This document shows positions 1 to 8,888 of a stretch of DNA of 64,000 nucleotides, one piece after another. The notes beneath the pieces were generated by a model. The model searched no databases. It was not told the origin of the DNA and saw only the letters and a list, made by a program, of their open reading frames with translations. Source of the stretch: UBA6544 sp049601975 (GTDB taxonomy: Bacteria > Pseudomonadota > Alphaproteobacteria > UBA8366); NCBI GenBank assembly GCA_049601975.1, contig JBMYRC010000004.1:1-64000 (forward strand), given 5' to 3'. Made by a program: the position numbers and the translations under genes. Every line of letters begins with the position of its first letter. Positions within the stretch are counted from its first letter, which is position 1.

Positions 1-1251
1 CCCAGCAAGACGCTGCGGGAAGCGGCGCTCTATTTATCCGGTTACAAGGAGCGTAACGTTTACGGCGCCTCCTACTCGGTAAAAGAGAAGATCACCATGG
101 CCGATCTATTACATCGGACCGACTATGTGATCCGGACGGAAATGGATGTCGTCCGCCATCAGTTACTGCGGAACAGCATCGAATTGCATGCGGCGCATGC
201 GAGCTTTGTAGACGCACACACCATTCGCCTCGATTCACCGGGCTCGCAACAACAACAGATCACGGCGGATAAGATCGTCGTCGCGACGGGGACGAACGCG
301 GCGCGCGATACGCATATCCCCTTCGATGGGCAACGAATTTTCACCAGTGACGAAATGCTCGATCTGGAGGATCTGCCGCGCACCATGGCGATCATCGGTG
401 GCGGAGTGATCGGTGTCGAGTTCGCGACGATCTTCGCGATCCTCGGCGTGCGGGTCACCTTGGTCGATGCGCGCCCGCGCCTGTTGGAATTCGTCGATGC
501 GGAAGTGATCGATTCGTTGGTCTATAATATGCGCCGCAATCGGGTGACCCTGCGCATGGCGGAGAAAGTGACGGGATTAGAGACGGCCGAGGATGAACGA
601 GGCCAACACGTTCGCATCAAGCTCAAGAGCGGGAAGCAAATTTACGCCGACAAGGCGCTTTACAGTATCGGACGTCAGGGAGCGACCGACGGGTTGAATT
701 TAGAAGCCGCCGGGCTCGACGCGGATTCTCGAGGCCGAATTTCCGTCAACGAATTTTTTCAGACCGCTGCCAAGAACATATACGCGGTGGGCGATGTAAT
801 TGGCTTTCCGAGTCTCGCCTCAACGTCCAGCGAACAGGGGCGCCTCTCGGCTTGCCATGCATTCGGCGCACCGATGGATAGCATGCCTGAGCTCTTCCCT
901 TATGGCATTTATGCCATTCCGGAAATTTCGATGGTTGGAAAAGGTGAAGAGGAACTCACCGAAGAAGGCGTCCACTACGAGGTCGGCAAAGCCGAATACT
1001 GCGAGATAGCGCGGGGCACGATAATGGGCGATTCTTCGGGCATGTTGAAGCTGATTTTCGATGCGGAATCCCGAAAATTGTTGGGCGTCTGTATCATCGG
1101 CGAAGGCGCTAGCGAGCTGATCCATATTGGCCAAGCGGTGCTCGCGATGGGTGGCACCATCGACTACTTCATCAATACGGTCTTCAACTACCCGACCTTG
1201 GCGGAATGCTATAAGACGGCCGCCTTCGACGGGGTAAACCGACTGGGCTGA
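1..1251 (+). CDS. sthA: Soluble pyridine nucleotide transhydrogenase, 5' end outside window
   Basis: FAD flavoprotein that moves hydride between NADPH and NAD+ in the cytoplasm. The reading frame is open from base 1, and the translation upstream of the first internal Met (97) begins PSKTLREAALYL, which matches the family, so the gene is cut by the window edge: 416 residues are visible of about 465 expected. Seen: a second dinucleotide-binding motif (AIIGGGVIGVEFA) near visible residue 130, the FAD-binding segment YAVGDVIGFPSLAST, and a C-terminal dimerisation domain ending in FNYPTLAECYKTAA. The redox-active CxxxxC of lipoamide dehydrogenases would lie in the missing part and cannot be checked, but the PSKTLRE segment argues for SthA over dihydrolipoamide dehydrogenase. 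ArfB follows 38 bases downstream. Confidence 0.88.
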   Translation, partial: PSKTLREAALYLSGYKERNVYGASYSVKEKITMADLLHRTDYVIRTEMDVVRHQLLRNSIELHAAHASFVDAHTIRLDSPGSQQQQITADKIVVATGTNAARDTHIPFDGQRIFTSDEMLDLEDLPRTMAIIGGGVIGVEFATIFAILGVRVTLVDARPRLLEFVDAEVIDSLVYNMRRNRVTLRMAEKVTGLETAEDERGQHVRIKLKSGKQIYADKALYSIGRQGATDGLNLEAAGLDADSRGRISVNEFFQTAAKNIYAVGDVIGFPSLASTSSEQGRLSACHAFGAPMDSMPELFPYGIYAIPEISMVGKGEEELTEEGVHYEVGKAEYCEIARGTIMGDSSGMLKLIFDAESRKLLGVCIIGEGASELIHIGQAVLAMGGTIDYFINTVFNYPTLAECYKTAAFDGVNRLG

Positions 1252-1289
1252 TCGTCCCGCGCCGCGCGGGGACAAAAGGAGTTCGTCCG

Positions 1290-1712
1290 TTGATCCCCGT
1301 GACGGAGCATATCTCGATTTCCGAGGATGAATTAGAGGAACGCTTTGTGCGCGCCTCCGGCCCTGGTGGTCAGAACGTCAACAAAGTGTCGACGGCAGTG
1401 CAATTGCGTTTCGACGCGGCGCGCTCACCGAACCTGAACCCATCGACCTTCTATCGTTTGCGGTCCCTTGCCGGACGGCGAATGACGCAGGACGGCATCA
1501 TTATTATTTCGGCGGAACGTTTTCGCAGTCAGGAGCGCAACCGCGAGGATGCGCTTGAACGGTTGGTCGAGCTTCTCCGGGAAGCGGCGACACCGCCGCG
1601 CCGCCGTCGCCCGACGAAACCGAGCCGCGGTGCCAAAGAGCGCCGCATCGGCGCTAAGAAACGTCGCAGCGCGGTTAAGAAGACGCGCGGCAAGGCACGC
1701 GATTTCGATTGA
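1290..1712 (+). CDS. arfB: Alternative ribosome-rescue factor / peptidyl-tRNA hydrolase ArfB
   Basis: Codon-independent release factor that enters stalled ribosomes and hydrolyses peptidyl-tRNA. The 140-residue protein carries the catalytic GGQ motif in ASGPGGQNVNKVSTAV (residues ~23-38) and ends in a highly basic Arg/Lys tail (from residue ~98), which in ArfB inserts in the empty mRNA channel; both features and the length fit the family. The start is a TTG with an AAAGGA ribosome-binding site 9 bases upstream; no better start lies nearby. The stop codon TGA shares its last base with the ATG of the next gene, so translational coupling with the GIY-YIG gene is likely. Confidence 0.93.
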   Translation: MIPVTEHISISEDELEERFVRASGPGGQNVNKVSTAVQLRFDAARSPNLNPSTFYRLRSLAGRRMTQDGIIIISAERFRSQERNREDALERLVELLREAATPPRRRRPTKPSRGAKERRIGAKKRRSAVKKTRGKARDFD

Positions 1713-1975
1713 TGAGGCATCCGACGACCGCGTGTTATGTCTATGTCTTGGGGGCATCTGGCAAAGGTGGGTACCGAACTTACGTCGGCTGGACGACCGA
1801 CTTGGAGCGTCGCCTTGGTCGACATAACGCAGGTGATGGAGCACGCTCTACCCGGGGCCGGCAGTGGGAGCTCCTCTATGCCGAACGCTACCGGAACCGC
1901 CACGATGCCATGAGCCGAGAATGGCACTTGAAACGCGACCGGGCGTTCCGGAAGCGGTTAATGTTCGGGCGGTAG
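1712..1975 (+). CDS. GIY-YIG nuclease-fold protein (UPF0213/YhbQ type)
   Basis: Small 87-residue single-domain protein. The N-terminal CYVYVLGASG...TYVGWTTDLERRLGRHN (residues ~8-39) contains the GIY-YIG core strands, followed by the helix with the conserved Arg, and the conserved ERYRNRHDAMSREWHLKR segment holds the metal-coordinating Glu. The family is structurally a nuclease, but cellular roles of these stand-alone members are poorly defined. The ATG at 1712 overlaps the arfB stop by one base; an in-frame TTG lies one codon upstream and is an alternative start. The 3' end overlaps the convergent small gene at 1958-2206 by 18 bases. Confidence 0.85.
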   Translation: MRHPTTACYVYVLGASGKGGYRTYVGWTTDLERRLGRHNAGDGARSTRGRQWELLYAERYRNRHDAMSREWHLKRDRAFRKRLMFGR

Positions 1976-2206
1976 AATTTCCTGCACCACGATGTCGTCG
2001 AGCAAATGGTCGCGGCGGATGTCGGCTATATGCGCGCGTTTTTCTTCATTGGTGAGATGCGCGCCAACGCCTTGCGTCAATGCCAAGATGATAGAATTGT
2101 CTATCATATCGAGCCAATAGGAGCGGCGGACCAGCTTGCCATCTTGATCACGGGCAAAAGGGTTGTTCGGGTCGGCGCCGAGATCGGGTTTGTAATAGTC
2201 GGGCAT
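1958..2206 (-). CDS. Hypothetical small acidic protein
   Basis: An 82-residue protein that I do not recognise. It is rich in Asp and Glu, has no membrane segment and no Cys, and begins MPDYYKPDLGADPNNPFARD. It starts 4 bases after the stop of the 2OG-Fe(II) oxygenase upstream; the GGGAG at the oxygenase 3' end could act as its ribosome-binding site, which suggests one transcript and coupled translation. A TTG 18 bases upstream (2224) would add six residues and overlap the oxygenase. Its 3' end overlaps the convergent GIY-YIG gene. Function cannot be assigned; an accessory role to the oxygenase is only inferred from position. Confidence 0.6.
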   Translation of the reverse strand: MPDYYKPDLGADPNNPFARDQDGKLVRRSYWLDMIDNSIILALTQGVGAHLTNEEKRAHIADIRRDHLLDDIVVQEILPPEH

Positions 2207-2210
2207 TCTG

Positions 2211-3287
2211 TTATTTGCTCCCAAGTCGTTGCGCGGCCTGGCCCGTAATGACCGGGCGGCCTCGCTGTTTAGCCTGTTTTATGTTTTCGGCGACTGTCTC
2301 ATTCGAGGTGGTCGGTGGATAGCGCGGGGGATTTGTGTCGCTGTAACATGTCGGGGCGCATTCTACCGGAAAGTTCCCTTGGGGCATCAAAAACATCGGT
2401 GTTGAAATTCGCGATTCGCCGGTCAAATTAGCGACCCGGTGCACGCTCGACAAGAACAGATCGTTCGTCCAACGCGCCAATAAATTTCCGACATTCACGA
2501 CAAAGGCGCCGGGAACCGGTGGGATGGCTAGCCACTTGCCCGCCGGGTTCATCACCTGCAGGCCGTCATGGGTTTGCGCCAAAATGGTGAGGCTGCCGTA
2601 ATCCGCATGTGTCGCGACACTCCACTGCGTCTCGTCGCGCCCCTCGGTGTCGATCGGTGGATGGTGCAACAAGCGCATGGTCACGCCGGGATACCGGTGC
2701 GCCGCATCGAAATAGTCGAGCGGCAAATTCAAACCGATGGCTATCGCCTGCATAATTCGACGCATGAGACCAAGCCGCAATTCGAGGCAGTTCCGCATAA
2801 ACTCTTCGAATCCGGAAATGTCCGCCGCATCGGGCCACTGGTTCGCACCCATGAAGCTGGTCGACCATTCCGGATCGCCGAGCTGCATTTCGCGGCACAT
2901 ATCGAAGGTTTCCTTAAAATCCGGCGCGCCTGTGGAAAGCTGCTCTCCGTTGTCATCGGGCAGTGGATTGTAGCCGCGATTGGCATCGCTGTTCCGTGAA
3001 TCGGCTTTCATCTTAGCGGTTGGAGATAAAGCGAAGAATTGCCGCGACCATTCGAACGTCTCAGGAATGTGCCTTGCAGGCAATCCATGATGTGACAGAT
3101 AGAAAAACCCCAAACCGGAACAGGCGTCATAAATTTGTTGTGCAGTCGCTCGTTTTTCTACCTCTGATCCGCCTTCGGAGAATGCGCTGAAGTCAATAAC
3201 GGGCAGTCTCTCGACTGTTATCTGTGAGGCTTGAAATCGTCCGGCATCACTTGCCGTCGATGGTCCACGATGGGCGGTGTCGGCCAT
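2211..3287 (-). CDS. Isopenicillin-N-synthase-like 2-oxoglutarate/Fe(II) oxygenase
   Basis: Non-haem iron dioxygenase of 358 residues. The N-terminal DIOX_N domain starts with LPVIDFSAFSEGG; the C-terminal domain holds the iron ligands, His and Asp in WSVATHADYGSLTIL and His in SSVHRVAN, followed by RIS of the RxS motif that binds 2-oxoglutarate. The arrangement is that of IPNS-type enzymes acting on small metabolites; the substrate cannot be read from sequence. The ATG at 3287 has an AGGGAGA ribosome-binding site; an in-frame longer start (3359) would reach into the divergent promoter region. It is divergent from the nitroreductase and followed by a small gene it may be cotranscribed with. 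Confidence 0.85.
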   Translation of the reverse strand: MADTAHRGPSTASDAGRFQASQITVERLPVIDFSAFSEGGSEVEKRATAQQIYDACSGLGFFYLSHHGLPARHIPETFEWSRQFFALSPTAKMKADSRNSDANRGYNPLPDDNGEQLSTGAPDFKETFDMCREMQLGDPEWSTSFMGANQWPDAADISGFEEFMRNCLELRLGLMRRIMQAIAIGLNLPLDYFDAAHRYPGVTMRLLHHPPIDTEGRDETQWSVATHADYGSLTILAQTHDGLQVMNPAGKWLAIPPVPGAFVVNVGNLLARWTNDLFLSSVHRVANLTGESRISTPMFLMPQGNFPVECAPTCYSDTNPPRYPPTTSNETVAENIKQAKQRGRPVITGQAAQRLGSK

Positions 3288-3423
3288 TGTATTCTCCCTG
3301 ACAGACGTAATCCTATGCAGGACTGTTGTGTTCGGCAAACCGCATCCTTGGCCCAGCAAGAGTGGCAGAGTAGCTTGCTTGTCAAAACTAGCACCTTGTT
3401 GTTGGCAATTTTGGGAGGATGAA

Positions 3424-4089
3424 ATGGAACTTTACGACGCAATGCGTAAGACCTTTGCCGCGCGCGATTACACCGGTGAGGAAATGCCGGACGACGTACT
3501 CTATGAGATTTTGGAGAATGCGCGGTTCGCACCCAGTGGCGGTAACCGGCAAGGCAATCGCATCATTGTCGTGCGCGATCAGGAGACCAAGAATGCCTTG
3601 AGCGTGCTGAACGAACCCGCCGCCAAGCGTTATATGGCGCAAATCAATGTGGGTGAGAATCCTTGGAATTCATATGCACCGACGGTTTGCACGCCGGAAG
3701 AAATCGAGGCCACGCCGCCTGCATCTTTGCTGACCGAACCGGTTAAGAAATGCTCTGTCGCTTTGGTCTTCATCGTCAACCTTAAGGTGGTTGCATCTAT
3801 GGATCAGAATTTGGAGCGTGTCGGCATCATTAGCGGCGGCTCGATTTACCCGTTCGTTTGGAATGTCTTAATGGCGGCGCGCCAAGCGGGGTTTGGTGGC
3901 ACGATCACCACGCTTGCCTGTGCAGAAGAGCAGAAAGTGAAGGACCTGCTCGCCATTCCGGAAAACTTCGCAGTTTGCGCAGTGGTACCGCTTGGCAAGC
4001 CAATCAAGCAATTGACTAAGCTGAAGCGCTTGCCGGTGGAAGAGATCGCAATGCGTGAGAGTTTCAACGGTGCCGCGTTCAAGGTTTAG
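3424..4089 (+). CDS. Nitroreductase-family FMN oxidoreductase
   Basis: A 221-residue protein of the nitroreductase fold, which binds FMN at a dimer interface and reduces nitro groups, quinones or enones with NAD(P)H. Seen: the N-terminal FAARDYTGEEMPDDVLYEILENARFAPSGGNRQ, split between the RxYxxxxV-type start and the FAPSGGN phosphate-binding segment, and a C-terminal glycine-rich FMN loop (GFGGTITTLA). The start at 3424 follows GGGAGGA by four bases. Transcribed away from the 2OG-Fe(II) oxygenase across a 136-base gap. The physiological substrate is unknown. Confidence 0.87.
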   Translation: MELYDAMRKTFAARDYTGEEMPDDVLYEILENARFAPSGGNRQGNRIIVVRDQETKNALSVLNEPAAKRYMAQINVGENPWNSYAPTVCTPEEIEATPPASLLTEPVKKCSVALVFIVNLKVVASMDQNLERVGIISGGSIYPFVWNVLMAARQAGFGGTITTLACAEEQKVKDLLAIPENFAVCAVVPLGKPIKQLTKLKRLPVEEIAMRESFNGAAFKV

Positions 4090-4096
4090 CCGATAT

Positions 4097-4960
4097 TTAA
4101 TGGAATGGTCTATCGCCTTTTGTCTGGGCGCGATGCATGCGGCGGCGCGCGGTTGGATCGAAGGCGTCTCTGCGATGCATGACGCAGCGGTTATCCCAAA
4201 TCAGCACGTCGCCCATTGACCAAATATGCTCGTAGAGAAAGCGCTCCTGTGTCGCGTGTTCCCACAGACGGTCGAGAGTCGTTTCGCTATCCTCGATACT
4301 GAGTCCGAGAATGTATGAGTTAAACCGCCGACCCAAATAAAGTGCTTTTCGACCGGTCTCCGGATGAGTGCGGACAAGTGGATGACTCGGGCCAGGGCCC
4401 ATTGACGGGTCGGAATAGGCCTTGAAATCCTTTCGAAGGACACCGTCGCTTGTGTAGGAGGGATCATGCTTAGACCAGCTTTCCTCGACGATTACGCGGA
4501 GGACTTCCGGTAAAGCTTCATAGGCGGCATAGAGATCGAGGAAAGATGTGTTGCCTCCTGAATTCGGGAGTTCCTTTGCGTGGAGGAAACTGCCCGCTGG
4601 GGGTTTCTCGACGAAACCCGTATCCGAATGCCAGCACGCCTCGCTCGCCCCCAATTGCCCGATTGGTTTGCCGTCTTCGATGACGTTCGAGATAACGTTG
4701 ATCTCCGGCGGTATATCGGCCTTCTGGCCGGAGCCATGGGAGTATTTCAACAATTGGCTCGGCGGCAGTTCCAGTTCTCCAAAATAACCGGCAAACGTCA
4801 TCAATTGCGGGTCGTCGAGATTTTGCTCTCGGAACAACAGAACCGGATTGGCATGCCATGCTTGGCGTATGCTCGCCACGATCTCCGGCGACAAAGATTC
4901 TGAAAGATTCACCCCCCGGATTTCCGCTCCGTGGGCGGCATTCAGACGGATAATTTCCAT
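4097..4960 (-). CDS. TauD/TfdA-family 2-oxoglutarate dioxygenase (first of three)
   Basis: Iron/2-oxoglutarate dioxygenase of 287 residues, the usual length for TauD/TfdA. The iron site is visible as CWHSDTGFVEKPP (His-x-Asp, residues ~108-120) and the distal His in CVMHRRDAFDPTARRRMHR, whose Arg residues bind 2-oxoglutarate. Such enzymes hydroxylate sulfonates, phenoxyacetates, quaternary amines and related compounds and release the heteroatom group. The start has GGGAGAG upstream. It ends 7 bases from the convergent nitroreductase. Substrate unknown. Confidence 0.88.
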   Translation of the reverse strand: MEIIRLNAAHGAEIRGVNLSESLSPEIVASIRQAWHANPVLLFREQNLDDPQLMTFAGYFGELELPPSQLLKYSHGSGQKADIPPEINVISNVIEDGKPIGQLGASEACWHSDTGFVEKPPAGSFLHAKELPNSGGNTSFLDLYAAYEALPEVLRVIVEESWSKHDPSYTSDGVLRKDFKAYSDPSMGPGPSHPLVRTHPETGRKALYLGRRFNSYILGLSIEDSETTLDRLWEHATQERFLYEHIWSMGDVLIWDNRCVMHRRDAFDPTARRRMHRAQTKGDRPFH

Positions 4961-5034
4961 TGTCGTACTCTCCCGATCCCGATCCTAACCGTCGGCGTAG
5001 TTTTAAAAATAGAGCGCGATGGTTCCCTGGACAC

Positions 5035-5991
5035 TCAGGACCTGTTCAGTAGCTGCGGCATCTGGCGTTCCCGGCGGGCCACATTGATCTGGTTGCGAAT
5101 GCGTTCTTGCATGGACCGCACCCGATAGCCGAGATCGGCCTCCAAGCGGGCGCCGCTTTGCCGATTGATTTGCTCGAAGCCTGGTGCGCCGGGTGCGAAG
5201 GTAATATCCGCATCTGGTAACAGAGCGCGAATCTCGTCGGCGATACCTCCGAGTGAAATTCGGTGTGCGCTAGCGCAATAGATGTCCCGCGAAAGCGCTT
5301 CCGAGAAGGCCAGTTGCACCATGTATTCCGCGACATCGTCGATATAGATATAAGCGGACGTCTGCCCCGATGTCACCGGACAAATATAGGCATCGCCGAT
5401 CGCGGCATTGGAGATCATGGCGGAAGCAGCGGCACTACGTCCGGTCAACCGGCCGTGACCGAAGACGGTGCAGATGCGCAAACCTCGGCAGTCGAGTCCG
5501 GTGTTCCGTGTATAGGCGCGGGCGGCGAATTCATTGGCCAGTTTGGCGACGCCATAAAGCGAGAAGGGCCGCTGCATCGACTCTTCGTCGAGCACCGCAT
5601 CTCCATGATCGGATTGGTCGCCATACGTTGCGATCGAGCTTGGATAGACCACCCGGTTCACGCCGTTGCGATGCGCTGCCTCGAAGACATTATTGGTGCC
5701 ACCGATATTCACTTCGTAACTGGCGTGTGGTTGCTCCTCGCTCGTCGGTGGTAGAATGGCGGCGGTATGAATGATCCGCTCGATGCCGTTTCCGCGGATG
5801 ATTGACTCCAGACTGTTGAGGTCCGTCACGTCTGCTTCCTGCGCGGCAATCTTTCCGTTGCTCATCAAATCATCGAGGCGGCCGGTTTGCAGCATGCGGT
5901 CGAGGACGACGACACTTTCGCCCCGATCCAAAAGTGTTCGCACGATCTGCGAGCCGATGAGGCCCGCAGCACCCGTTACCAAAACCGACAT
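5035..5991 (-). CDS. NAD-dependent epimerase/dehydratase (extended SDR)
   Basis: Extended short-chain dehydrogenase of 318 residues. The N-terminal Rossmann fold starts with LVTGAAGLIGSQIVRTLL (GxxGxxG), followed by DxxD-type loop residues, and the catalytic Tyr-Lys pair is in YGVAKLANE (residues ~146-154) with a Ser in YPSSIATYGDQ. This is the UDP-glucose 4-epimerase/dTDP-sugar family, but many members act on non-sugar substrates such as sugar acids. It lies alone between a TauD-like dioxygenase (same strand, 74 bases downstream) and a divergent hydrolase, a setting that favours a catabolic role over envelope polysaccharide synthesis. Confidence 0.85.
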   Translation of the reverse strand: MSVLVTGAAGLIGSQIVRTLLDRGESVVVLDRMLQTGRLDDLMSNGKIAAQEADVTDLNSLESIIRGNGIERIIHTAAILPPTSEEQPHASYEVNIGGTNNVFEAAHRNGVNRVVYPSSIATYGDQSDHGDAVLDEESMQRPFSLYGVAKLANEFAARAYTRNTGLDCRGLRICTVFGHGRLTGRSAAASAMISNAAIGDAYICPVTSGQTSAYIYIDDVAEYMVQLAFSEALSRDIYCASAHRISLGGIADEIRALLPDADITFAPGAPGFEQINRQSGARLEADLGYRVRSMQERIRNQINVARRERQMPQLLNRS

Positions 5992-6169
5992 ACCGTCATC
6001 CTCTCGATCCGAATTGTGTTATAAAATTGCGTCGAAGAGCAAAGATATTCGTAATACGATTTTGAACCATCGCCGTTCACCGGTCCCGACTCCAGGCTAC
6101 TTGGTTCGCTGCCATGCATTGCATACATTCCTATGACGGTCTCCCACAGCAAGTTGCCGGTAGCATCCA

Positions 6170-6952
6170 GTGCCCAGAATTGAAGCCAACGGCGTAGAAC
6201 TAAACTATCGTTTCGACGGCCCGGAAGACGCTCCCGTCGTGGTAATGAGCAATAGTTTGTCGACCTCGCTGAAAATGTGGGATTGGCAGTTATCCGCTTT
6301 GACCGATAAATATCGAATGCTTCGGTGGGATAAGCGGGGCCATGGCGGCAGTACTGTGACGCCGCCGCCCTACGACTTGCCCATGCTTGTGGAGGATGTC
6401 CGGGCCCTGATGTTAGGCCTTGGGGTCGAGCGGGCGCATTATGTCGGTCTCTCGACGGGCGGCGCTATTGGACAACTTTTTGCGGTCCGCTATCCGGAGA
6501 TGGTCCGCTCCCTCGTGCTCTGCGACACGTCGAGCTATGTGCCGCCCGAAGTGTGGGACGGCCGAATGGCGAATGCGCGCAAAGGCGGTATGGAAGCTGT
6601 CGCCCGTGCCAGCATGGAACGTTGGTTCAAACCCGCGTTCCGGGCCAGTCGACCGGAAGACGTCGAAATATTCCGACGTATGGTAACTGGCACGCAGATG
6701 GACGGGTATATTGGATGCGCGTCGGCGCTCAAACAACGTATGTTGCGACCACTACTGAAAACCATATCCGCCCCGACGCTTGTGATCGTGGGCGCGGACG
6801 ACCCAAGTACACCGGTCGAACATTCGGAAATCATTCACCGGGAAATCGCCGGCTCCGAACTCGTGGTGATCGCGAATGCGGCTCACATTTCGAATGTAGC
6901 GCAGCCGGATGATTTTAACCGGACGCTGCGCACATTTCTGGACCGTCAGTAG
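6170..6952 (+). CDS. Alpha/beta hydrolase, 3-oxoadipate enol-lactonase-like
   Basis: A 260-residue alpha/beta hydrolase. The nucleophile elbow is GLSTGGAIG (Ser near residue 92), the acid is expected in VGADDPSTPVEHSE and the His in ANAAHISNVAQPDDF. The start RIEANGVELNYRFDG and the end QPDDFNRTLRTFLDRQ resemble PcaD, which opens 3-oxoadipate enol-lactone in the beta-ketoadipate pathway, but no other pca gene is in the window, so the precise substrate is unproven. The start is GTG at 6170 without a strong ribosome-binding site. Confidence 0.82.
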   Translation: MPRIEANGVELNYRFDGPEDAPVVVMSNSLSTSLKMWDWQLSALTDKYRMLRWDKRGHGGSTVTPPPYDLPMLVEDVRALMLGLGVERAHYVGLSTGGAIGQLFAVRYPEMVRSLVLCDTSSYVPPEVWDGRMANARKGGMEAVARASMERWFKPAFRASRPEDVEIFRRMVTGTQMDGYIGCASALKQRMLRPLLKTISAPTLVIVGADDPSTPVEHSEIIHREIAGSELVVIANAAHISNVAQPDDFNRTLRTFLDRQ

Positions 6953-7041
6953 CGTGGGCGAACTTACCGCCGTCGATCTATAAGAATTTTCCCCCTCAGT
7001 TCCGGTTGGAGCGCTATATTCCCTTATTCGGTGGCTCTTGA

Positions 7042-7455
7042 TTTGAGCGCGTTTTGCAGTCAGATCTTTCGCAAGAAATTGAGCATCAGAAGCTAGCGGC
7101 TTTGGATGAATTGTGGCGCAAGAAATGCGGCGCTAAGAGTCTTCCAGCGCGAACCGATTTCGCCGTGTTCGAGGTTGGGGAGGATTTTTATTTCAGACTG
7201 CACGGCACAAATATCGTGAACTTGTACGGCGTCGAGATGAGGGGCAAATATATCTCTGAATTAACAGAGGAAATTTGCGCTACGATTTTCTGGGAATACC
7301 GTGGGGTAATGCAACGGCGCGGACCTGTAATGATTTAGCGCAAGCAAGTGCATCCCAGTCGGGAATACACAAAGATCATAAATCCTTTGCTGCCGTTGTC
7401 GCCGAATGGCGAGAAGATCAATCAGATTTTTAGTTGTTCCTATCCAGAGCGTTAA
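7042..7455 (+). pseudogene. PAS_5-family sensor protein disrupted by an in-frame TAG
   Basis: The frame from 7042 encodes LWRKKCGAKSLPARTDF and FYFRLHGTNIVNLYGVEM, which fit the PAS_5 family of alphaproteobacterial proteins (charged linker, RYRLxGT-like strand, tyrosine-glycine turn). It stops at a TAG (7336-7338), but the same frame continues for 38 codons with EYTKIINPLLPLS and PNGEKINQIF, which fit the conserved end of the same domain, to a TAA at 7453-7455. About a dozen residues also seem missing between DFAVF and EVGEDF. The only possible starts are weak (TTG at 7054). I read this as a pseudogene; one base substitution such as TGG or TTG to TAG would explain the stop. Confidence 0.7.
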
Positions 7456-8867
7456 GCGGTGGGTGACGGCCTAGGATCAATTGGCAGCATCGGCGCGATG
7501 GCGAATAATTCTTCTATCCAATTCGCGGCTCTCAATAATGCCGCTTCGCCGCGTGGCTTGCCGACGATCTGAAGGCCGATGGGCAGGCCATCCTCCGTAA
7601 ATCCGCAGGGAATGCTTATGACGGGACACGACGTCATCGTGAGGGCGAAGGTGATTGCGAACCAATCGATATAGGTCTTACACGCCTGTCCGTCGATTTC
7701 TGTGACGTAGCGTAAGTCCACGGGGAAAGCTGGAATCGACGCCGATGGGCAAATCAAAAGATCATGGGTTTTGAAGAAGGCGGCCATACGATGATAGAGC
7801 GTCCATCGATCTCTCTCCGCGGCGAATAGTTTTTCCGGAGTGACGTCGAACCCACGTTCGACATTGCCGACGATATCTTTGGTGATCCGGTTTCGCTCGC
7901 TCTCCAGCAATTCACCCATCATGGTGCCCAACAGGACAGCTCGTAGTGTCTGGAACCCGTCAAGCGCGCCTGAAAAATCAGGAATGTCGGATGTGACGTC
8001 AACTCCGGCACCGGTGAGTTGTTGGATGGCGTTGTCCGCGACCTCCCTGACTTCACGCGCCATGGGAACGATACCAAGGTCCGGGCTAAAGGCCACCCGT
8101 GCTGGTTGACCGAAGCCCTCGAGCGCTGTGACGAAAGAGGAAGGTGCATCAAAAGAGAACGGGTCGTCTGGGTGATGGCCGGCACCCGCGTCCAACATCA
8201 ATGCCACATCGGCGACATTTCGAGCCATTGGTCCTTCCACCCAAAGCGTGTCGAAGGCTTGCAGCCGTTTGCCGCGCGGCACGGCGCCCGGACCGGGGCG
8301 CAAGCCTACCACTCCGTTGAACCCGGCAGGCGTGCGCAAGCTGCCACCGAGATCATTTCCCGTCGCGAGCCAGGTCTGCCCGCTGGCAAGAGCCGCGCCA
8401 GAACCACCCGACGAACCACCCGCACTGCGTCCCGTGTTCCACGGATTGCGCGTAAGACCGTTTACTGGATTGAACGTATGACCGCCCGCCCATTCCGGCA
8501 CGTTCGATTTGGCGATAGGAATGGCACCACGGCTTTCGAGGGTGGCGACAGTTGCATCGGAAGTCGCTGGGATATTCTCCGCATAAATGGGAGAGCCATA
8601 AGTCGTTCGCACGCCGCCCACGTCGTTGTAATCTTTCACGGCAATAGGCAAACCTGCGAGATGACGCGGGTCGTCGCCGAAGCGGATGGATTTCGCTTGA
8701 TCCAACGCACGCTCGAAACAACGGATGGGAAGGGCGTTCACATCGCTATCCACGGCCTCAATTCGAGAAATGGTTGCTTCAATTGCGTCCTTTGGCGCGA
8801 GATCACCTTGCCGTAAGGCGTGTACGACATCGCTTGCGCTCATTCTCCATAATTCGTCCGATGACAT
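7452..8867 (-). CDS. Amidase (amidase-signature family)
   Basis: Amidohydrolase of 471 residues with the Ser-cisSer-Lys triad: Lys in GLPIAVKDYNDVGG (residue ~82), the cis-Ser in GRSAGGSSGGSGAALASG and the nucleophile in NDLGGSLRTPAGFNG. It cleaves C-N bonds of amides; family substrates range from glutamyl-tRNA to hydantoin products and aryl amides, and the substrate here is unknown. No GatB/GatC gene is adjacent, so it is a stand-alone catabolic type. It is divergent from CaiB-HyuA-HyuB across a 113-base gap holding a long inverted repeat, which suggests joint control. Confidence 0.9.
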   Translation of the reverse strand: MSSDELWRMSASDVVHALRQGDLAPKDAIEATISRIEAVDSDVNALPIRCFERALDQAKSIRFGDDPRHLAGLPIAVKDYNDVGGVRTTYGSPIYAENIPATSDATVATLESRGAIPIAKSNVPEWAGGHTFNPVNGLTRNPWNTGRSAGGSSGGSGAALASGQTWLATGNDLGGSLRTPAGFNGVVGLRPGPGAVPRGKRLQAFDTLWVEGPMARNVADVALMLDAGAGHHPDDPFSFDAPSSFVTALEGFGQPARVAFSPDLGIVPMAREVREVADNAIQQLTGAGVDVTSDIPDFSGALDGFQTLRAVLLGTMMGELLESERNRITKDIVGNVERGFDVTPEKLFAAERDRWTLYHRMAAFFKTHDLLICPSASIPAFPVDLRYVTEIDGQACKTYIDWFAITFALTMTSCPVISIPCGFTEDGLPIGLQIVGKPRGEAALLRAANWIEELFAIAPMLPIDPRPSPTA

Positions 8868-8888
8868 ATGTTTCGACTCCGTCGTGCG

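Noticed and set aside
8019..8816. Long plus-strand open frame inside the amidase gene
   Set aside because: Opposite a complete amidase with all catalytic motifs; composition is that of antisense sequence.
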